In this document: in pieces, positions 59,022-64,000 of the stretch
Numbering within the stretch: the first letter of the stretch is position 1
Layout: every line of letters begins with the position of its first letter
NCBI GenBank assembly: GCA_021777055.1
Contig: JAIQZO010000031.1
Location: 1-64,000, forward strand
Origin: Candidatus Anammoxibacter sp.
GTDB lineage: Bacteria > Planctomycetota > Brocadiia > Brocadiales > Anammoxibacteraceae
Reading direction: 5' to 3'
DNA: 64,000 nt
The notes under the pieces: generated by a model
The model's input: only the letters and a program-made list of their open reading frames with translations
The model's database searches: none
What the model was told of the DNA's origin: nothing
Made by a program: the position numbers and the translations under genes

Positions 59022-61712
59022 CTACTTTAGTAACAATTCCACCGCGCTTATTCCATCCGGCAACTGTCTTATTGTAAATCCTAATTCCTCGCAAAAAATT
59101 AACATTTTCTTGTTATCTGTTAATACTGTACCATAAATCTTCTCTAACCCTTTTTCTTGAGCTATCCCTATAATCATATCCACTAACTTATGTCCTAGGC
59201 CTCTATGTTGATAATGATCGTGTACAACAATTGCAAACTCACCATCCTTAAAGTCTGATTCCATTATCAACCGTCCAATACCGATTATCCTTCTCTTCTC
59301 CTTCTCTTTTAACTCTGCAACAATCGCTATCTCTCTATCATAATCTATGTTGCAAAACCTTGTTAGTATGGGATGGTCTATGTTTTTAATAACTTGAAAA
59401 AACCTGCCTCGTAATGATTCTTCAGATAAAGATGTAAGCATTTCATGTTCTAATGGTTCATCTTCCGGCCTTATTGGTCTTAGCAGCACTTCTGTTCCAC
59501 CTAACATTTTCCAAGGTATAATATATCTTCCTGGATAAGGTGTAATTACCAGATGAGGATACTGTGTTTCATGCATTAAAGCATCTTTATCAATAACAAT
59601 CCTGGCATCAAGGGCACACGATTTGCCATTAGATATTGCAATGGGGTTTATGTCCATCTCTGCAATCTCCGGGAAATCTACTATCAAGTTGGAGAAACTT
59701 ACAATTGTCTGCTCCAATTGTCTAATATCAGCAGGAGGTTTTCCTCTGTAACCTTTAAGCATCTCGTATACTTTTGTCTCTTCCATCAGCCTTTTTGCTA
59801 AAGTTTGATTAAGTGGTGGAAGCCCAATAGAAAAATCCTTAAATATCTCTGTACCGATACCTCCCATACCAAAGAGTATTACAGAACCGAAATCTTTATC
59901 CTTTTTGGCCCCCAATATAATTTCGTAGTCAATATTCTTAATCATCTTCTGAACAGCTACACCGTCTATTTTTGCTTGTGGGACATTTTTTTTTACCCTC
60001 TTAATTATCCCTTCGTATTCCTCTCTTATACTTTCATCACGATTTATCCCCGTTACCACGCCACCAATATCGCTTTTGTGAGTTATATCATTGGAAATTA
60101 TTTTAAGCACCACTGGATAACCAATTTTATTTGCTATGGAAATTGCTTCATCAATATTTTTGGCAATGTGTGGTTTTGTCACAGAAATGCCATAATTTAT
60201 TAAAAACTTTTTGGATTCATTCTCTGTAAGAACAGTTCTTCCTTCTCTTACAACCCTTCTTATGAGCGCTTTGAGGTTTTGTTTTGGTGGTGATTGGTCT
60301 ACTGGTAATTCAGCAGGAGTTTCATATAACAGCTCAAGATTTCTAACGTATTTATACATGTACAGGTATGTTCTAACTGCATCTTCAGGGGTTTCGTAAG
60401 TTGGTATAAGGTTTTGAAGAAAGATCTTCCTTGCCTTTTGAATATCATCTCCTCCAATCAAGGCGGTTAATATGGGTTTCCACGCCTTTTTAGCAAGCAC
60501 TGCGATATCTTTTGCAAGTTCATTCAGTTTAACCGCACCTTGAGGCGTATAAATAACTAAAATACCGTCAATTTCCAGATCATTTAGACAGACGTTAATG
60601 GTATTGAGGTATCTTTCATTGTCTGAATCTCCTAGCACATCAATTGGATTACTTTTACTCCAATATGGTGGTAACTGGGTATCAAGTTCATTTAATGTTT
60701 TATCAGAAAGTTTTGCAAGTTTTCCTCCCAGTGCTATTAAGACATCAGTAGCCATAACACCCGGTCCACCCGCGTTTGTAATAATAGCCAATCTGGGGTT
60801 TTTAGGTAGATTCTTTGAAGAAAGAACTTCTGCCACATCAAATAAATCTGCCACATCCTTTACCCTGATTACTCCAACTCTCTTAAATGCTGCATCATAA
60901 ATCTGATCATCTCCTGCCATTGAGCCTGTATGCGACAGTGTTGCTTTCGCACTTTCAGCAAACTTACCAGGCTTTACAACTATTATAGGTTTATTACGTG
61001 CAAATCCTCTAGCAGCACTCATGAATTTTCTGGCATCTCCAATAGTTTCCATATAAATCATTATGCTTTTTGTATATGGGTCGTTTCCTAGGAAATCTAT
61101 TAAGTCACTAAAATTAACATCACTCATTGTGCCAATAGATGCAAACATACTAAACCCTATATGCGAACTGATGGCCCAATCAAGTATAGCGCTACCTAAA
61201 GCACCACTTTGCGAGATAAAGGCAATTTCTCCAGGTTTAGGACTTGCTTTCAGAAAAGATGCATTTAAACCAATGCTAGGTCTGATTATGCCTAGGCAAT
61301 TAGGACCTATGATTCTCATCCCATATTGTTTTCTGATTTCACTTATTCGGTGCTCTAATTCTCGTCCTTCCTCACCAATCTCTCTAAAACCTGCAGAAAC
61401 TATTATTATTCCCTTTACACCGGTTTTGCCGCATTCCATAACAATATCTGGTACTCTTTGGGCTGGTGTTACTATTATTGCAAGATCAATTTCTTCTGAT
61501 ATATTTATGATCGCCGGGTAGCATTCAATGCCCAATACGCTCTTTCTGTTTGGATTTACGGGAAACACCTTTATATCTCTCGTTAGTAACAAATTTTCCA
61601 TAACTGTTTTTCCAACAGAACCATCCCTTTCGGTTGCACCTATTAAAGCGACTGTTGTGGGATTGAGCATTTTCTTTATAGGATCAACTATTCTTCTTTT
61701 GGTATTATTCAT
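59022..61712 (-). CDS. ADP-forming acyl-CoA synthetase fused to GNAT acetyltransferase
   Basis: An 896-residue protein. The CoA-binding domain (VALIGATERDGSVGKTVMENL, about 15-140) is followed by succinyl-CoA-ligase-like domains with the likely phosphohistidine in LSHTGSMAGDD. An ATP-grasp domain (about 490-710; GYPVVLKIIS..ITHKSDIGGV) and a C-terminal GNAT domain (about 730-896; RGLGHKLVDMIIGIA) complete it. The order matches Pat-type proteins that acetylate lysines, and ADP-forming acetate-CoA ligases. Both activities may be present; fusions of this kind can be purely regulatory. It is upstream of glgP on the same strand. Confidence 0.92.
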   Translation of the reverse strand: MNNTKRRIVDPIKKMLNPTTVALIGATERDGSVGKTVMENLLLTRDIKVFPVNPNRKSVLGIECYPAIINISEEIDLAIIVTPAQRVPDIVMECGKTGVKGIIIVSAGFREIGEEGRELEHRISEIRKQYGMRIIGPNCLGIIRPSIGLNASFLKASPKPGEIAFISQSGALGSAILDWAISSHIGFSMFASIGTMSDVNFSDLIDFLGNDPYTKSIMIYMETIGDARKFMSAARGFARNKPIIVVKPGKFAESAKATLSHTGSMAGDDQIYDAAFKRVGVIRVKDVADLFDVAEVLSSKNLPKNPRLAIITNAGGPGVMATDVLIALGGKLAKLSDKTLNELDTQLPPYWSKSNPIDVLGDSDNERYLNTINVCLNDLEIDGILVIYTPQGAVKLNELAKDIAVLAKKAWKPILTALIGGDDIQKARKIFLQNLIPTYETPEDAVRTYLYMYKYVRNLELLYETPAELPVDQSPPKQNLKALIRRVVREGRTVLTENESKKFLINYGISVTKPHIAKNIDEAISIANKIGYPVVLKIISNDITHKSDIGGVVTGINRDESIREEYEGIIKRVKKNVPQAKIDGVAVQKMIKNIDYEIILGAKKDKDFGSVILFGMGGIGTEIFKDFSIGLPPLNQTLAKRLMEETKVYEMLKGYRGKPPADIRQLEQTIVSFSNLIVDFPEIAEMDINPIAISNGKSCALDARIVIDKDALMHETQYPHLVITPYPGRYIIPWKMLGGTEVLLRPIRPEDEPLEHEMLTSLSEESLRGRFFQVIKNIDHPILTRFCNIDYDREIAIVAELKEKEKRRIIGIGRLIMESDFKDGEFAIVVHDHYQHRGLGHKLVDMIIGIAQEKGLEKIYGTVLTDNKKMLIFCEELGFTIRQLPDGISAVELLLK

Positions 61713-61840
61713 TCTTCTGATACCTCTATTTTTCTAAGAAGTTAAACACTTAAATGGACATTCTCTATCTTATCTGTTTATTGTATGCATAGTTCTTTCC
61801 AAATGTTTCTTTCCAGGCAACCGCTGATCAAACTCACATG

Positions 61841-61991
61841 TATCTATTCTACGTATATTACACACCCCGTCTGCTGCGCAGCCACCCCTCTTTCTAGAGG
61901 GGATTTACACTGAGGACACGTCTTGAAACATAAAAGTCCCCTCTAATAAGAGGGGATTTAGGGGCGTGTTACTCTGGATTTCACTGAATAG
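61841..61991. repeat. 150-bp dispersed element with TATCTATTC ends, copy 2
   Basis: The left end TATCTATTCTACGTATATTAC and right end GTGTTAC...GAATAG match the copy at 14890-15039. Inside, CCCCTCTTTCTAGAGGGGATT and TAAGAGGGGATTTAGGGGCGT are conserved. No ORF. Confidence 0.8.
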
Positions 61992-61997
61992 TTAAAC

Positions 61998-63623
61998 TTA
62001 AAGTATAAAATCGGTCGATAGAAAATTCGATTTTCGCTCTCTTGTAATGCTTGATATTATTTGCTTGTTTGTTTCGGTTCCTTTAGCGGCTACCAGGGTC
62101 CTTATTGAGAACACACGTAAAGCATCAGATACTGAAAGCGTACCTTCGGCTGAATCTTTTCTACCGGTAAAAGGAAATGTGTCCGGACCTCTCTGGCACT
62201 GACTATTTATATTAACCCTGCATACCTGATTAACCAAAGGATCAATAAGTTCAGCTATCATATCAGGGTTTTTCCCGAAAATACTGACCTGTTGTCCGTA
62301 GTCAGAGTTGATGACGTAGCTTAATGGCTCTTCAATATTATCAAATGAAACTATAGGGATAACGGGTCCGAATTGCTCTTCCTTGTAAACTCGCATATCT
62401 GAATTAACCGGATAAAGAACTGCAGGGTAAAAAAAAGTCTTATTCACCATACCACCTGATTTATTTACTACCTTGCTGCCTAAGTTAACGGCATCCTCTA
62501 CCAGTTGAGTTAAGTATTCCACCTTTTTTGGCTCTGGTAAAGGGGTAATGCTGACGTTAGGTACCCACGGCATTCCGAAAGGTAATGTTTCAATTTTCTT
62601 AATGAAGAGATCAATAAATGGTTTCAAGATAGTATTATGCAGAAATAAGATCTTTAGCGCAGTGCACCGTTGCCCATTATAGGATAGGCTTCCCAGAACA
62701 CATTCGTTAACGCTGGATTCCAGGTCGGCGTCAGCAAGAACAATACCCGCGTTTTTTGCTTCAAGTCCGAGGACGCCGCGCAGGCGATGGGGCTTAGGGT
62801 GTTTACTCTTCAATGTATCCGCTGCACTGCTTGAGCCAATAAAGGCTAAAACATCGATCTTGCCAGATGATATTAACGGAGTTATAACCTTCTGACCGCG
62901 CCCGTATACGGTGTTTACAACTCCTGCAGGAAAAGATTTCTGAAATGCTTCAAGTAAAGGCTGGTGCAATAGAACGCCTAGTCTGGGTGGCTTGAATATT
63001 ACAGTATTTCCCATGATTAAAGCGGGAATAAGCGTAGTGAATGTCTCATTAAGGGGATAATTGAAGGGCCCCATGCATAATACTACTCCCAAAGGTGCGC
63101 GGCGAATTTGCCCTATAACTCCCTGTTCTATTGTGAACCTGGATGATACACGATCTAAATCCTTTAACGCGTCTACAGTCTCCTGAATGTAGTCCACAGT
63201 TCTGTCAAACTCTTTTTCAGAATCTTTCAAAGTCTTGCCTATTTCCCACATCAGAAGACGGATTACTTCGGTTCTCTTTTCTTTCATCAAATAGATAAAC
63301 TTTGCTACGTGTCTTATTCTTTCTTCAACAGTCATAGTTGGCCATTCTCCTCTTCCCTGATTGTAGGCCTTAGAGGCGGCATCAAGTGCTGTATTTGCTT
63401 CTATTTCTGTGAGAAGAGGATAACTACCCAATCTTTTCTGGTGAAGACCAGTTTCCGTATTAATACAAACAGGGGATAGAACCTCCTGCACTGGTCCATT
63501 CCAATGGCGGAATTCTCCATTAATTAAATATTCTTGCTGATCAACAAGTGTGGGTATTTTGAATTCCTCTGGAACCTGAGTTTCGTCAGGAAAAAGCGAG
63601 TTGATTTTCTCGTTCAATTTCAT
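61998..63623 (-). CDS. gapN: NADP-dependent glyceraldehyde-3-phosphate dehydrogenase-like (GapN-type)
   Basis: About 541 residues from the ATG at 63623, chosen for its AAAGGAAATG site; the frame is open further upstream. An aldehyde dehydrogenase with catalytic residues Asn188 (GPFNYPLNE), Glu288 (LGLEAKN) and Cys320 (YNGQRCTALK), the LGLEAKN and PFNYP words being typical of non-phosphorylating GapN. It would oxidise glyceraldehyde 3-phosphate to 3-phosphoglycerate and make NADPH without ATP. It is longer than usual (about 480) at both ends. No glycolytic partner is adjacent. Confidence 0.85.
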   Translation of the reverse strand: MKLNEKINSLFPDETQVPEEFKIPTLVDQQEYLINGEFRHWNGPVQEVLSPVCINTETGLHQKRLGSYPLLTEIEANTALDAASKAYNQGRGEWPTMTVEERIRHVAKFIYLMKEKRTEVIRLLMWEIGKTLKDSEKEFDRTVDYIQETVDALKDLDRVSSRFTIEQGVIGQIRRAPLGVVLCMGPFNYPLNETFTTLIPALIMGNTVIFKPPRLGVLLHQPLLEAFQKSFPAGVVNTVYGRGQKVITPLISSGKIDVLAFIGSSSAADTLKSKHPKPHRLRGVLGLEAKNAGIVLADADLESSVNECVLGSLSYNGQRCTALKILFLHNTILKPFIDLFIKKIETLPFGMPWVPNVSITPLPEPKKVEYLTQLVEDAVNLGSKVVNKSGGMVNKTFFYPAVLYPVNSDMRVYKEEQFGPVIPIVSFDNIEEPLSYVINSDYGQQVSIFGKNPDMIAELIDPLVNQVCRVNINSQCQRGPDTFPFTGRKDSAEGTLSVSDALRVFSIRTLVAAKGTETNKQIISSITRERKSNFLSTDFIL

Positions 63624-63683
63624 TTCATTTCCTTTCTCTAATCCCTGCTTATGACAATGATTATAAATTAAAAGGTATTTCAC

Positions 63684-64000
63684 GAATTTATTTATAGGCT
63701 AACAGATATAAAATTTATACAATATTTTAGGTAAAAAGCAAATTTCATTGAGAAAAGCTAAATCGTTAAAAGGACAATTAATTGCACTTTTTTTCAGTGT
63801 TATTAAATTACCGCCTACGGCGAACTTTTTAGCCTCTAGAATATTAATCCTAATCGTAATCTTAATTTTAATCCACACACAATGATTACCATTAAGATTA
63901 TGAACATTGCGCTTATTTGACCCTGAAAGGGGCTGATATACCAGCCCAGGGCAACGCCCTGGGACAAAAATACAAAAGAAATTTAGCCCTGTAAGGGCGT
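63684..64000. other. Window-edge region with REP-like palindromes
   Basis: AT-rich up to about 63835, then repeat-like TAATCTTAATTTTAATCC. A REP-type unit (about 63922-64000) follows: CTGAAAGGGGCTGATATACC, CAGCCCAGGGCAACGCCCTGGGA and AGCCCTGTAAGGGCG. That palindrome class recurs in many bacterial genomes. It is cut by the window edge. Confidence 0.7.

Overview
The window is AT-rich bacterial DNA with long, repeat-filled intergenic spaces. I infer an anammox planctomycete (Brocadiales, Scalindua-like). The evidence is large secreted proteins with Thr-Pro linkers and shared C-terminal modules, a split transketolase, a ThyX thymidylate synthase, STAS-PilZ proteins and many palindromic dispersed repeats. 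No hydrazine, nitrite or ribosomal marker is present, so the assignment is moderate at best.

Layout. 1-1.4 kb: a heptanucleotide tandem array next to a PqqD-like/HPr-kinase-like gene pair. 2.5-19.7 kb: mostly housekeeping genes, namely a Rid-family protein, a secreted HMA metal-binding protein, a TrpG/PabA amidotransferase, ThyX, a radical SAM enzyme, a GalU-like nucleotidyltransferase, a putative toxin-antitoxin pair, a CtpA protease, split transketolase, tRNA-Phe, RibF, a PpiD/SurA-like foldase, TopA and tRNA-His.

19.62-28.54 kb: an integrative element inserted in the 3' end of tRNA-His and bounded by a perfect 50-bp duplication (attL/attR). It carries a tyrosine integrase, a miniature family-A DNA polymerase fused to an N-terminal region that may be a winged helix, an SF2 helicase, a large secreted beta-helix/PKD protein and a DUF2971 protein. 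A diverged second copy of the right flank at 29.75 kb, beyond a DUF4258/YgiT toxin-antitoxin pair, suggests an older tandem insertion. VapBC follows. I consider this element the most novel system in the window.

30.9-39.3 kb: a small sirohaem-reductase-like ferredoxin protein, a CheX phosphatase, a PilZ protein, a broken cytochrome c gene, an HDOD protein, an ABC-class ATPase and a PolX-like helix-hairpin-helix protein. 39.6-50.6 kb: a cell-surface region with a 969-residue secreted protein, a DUF481 barrel, an AlkB-type alkane monooxygenase, two secreted proteins and a sigma-54 activator.

51.5-57 kb: two STAS-PilZ paralogues with duplicated leader hairpins flank a decayed phosphofructokinase gene and a DnaJ/Hsp20-like pair. 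57.3-63.6 kb: central metabolism, with a short alpha-glucan phosphorylase, an ADP-forming acyl-CoA synthetase fused to GNAT, and a GapN-like dehydrogenase. Intergenic spaces hold at least five dispersed repeat families, some inserted in one another and some supplying the sequence immediately before start codons.
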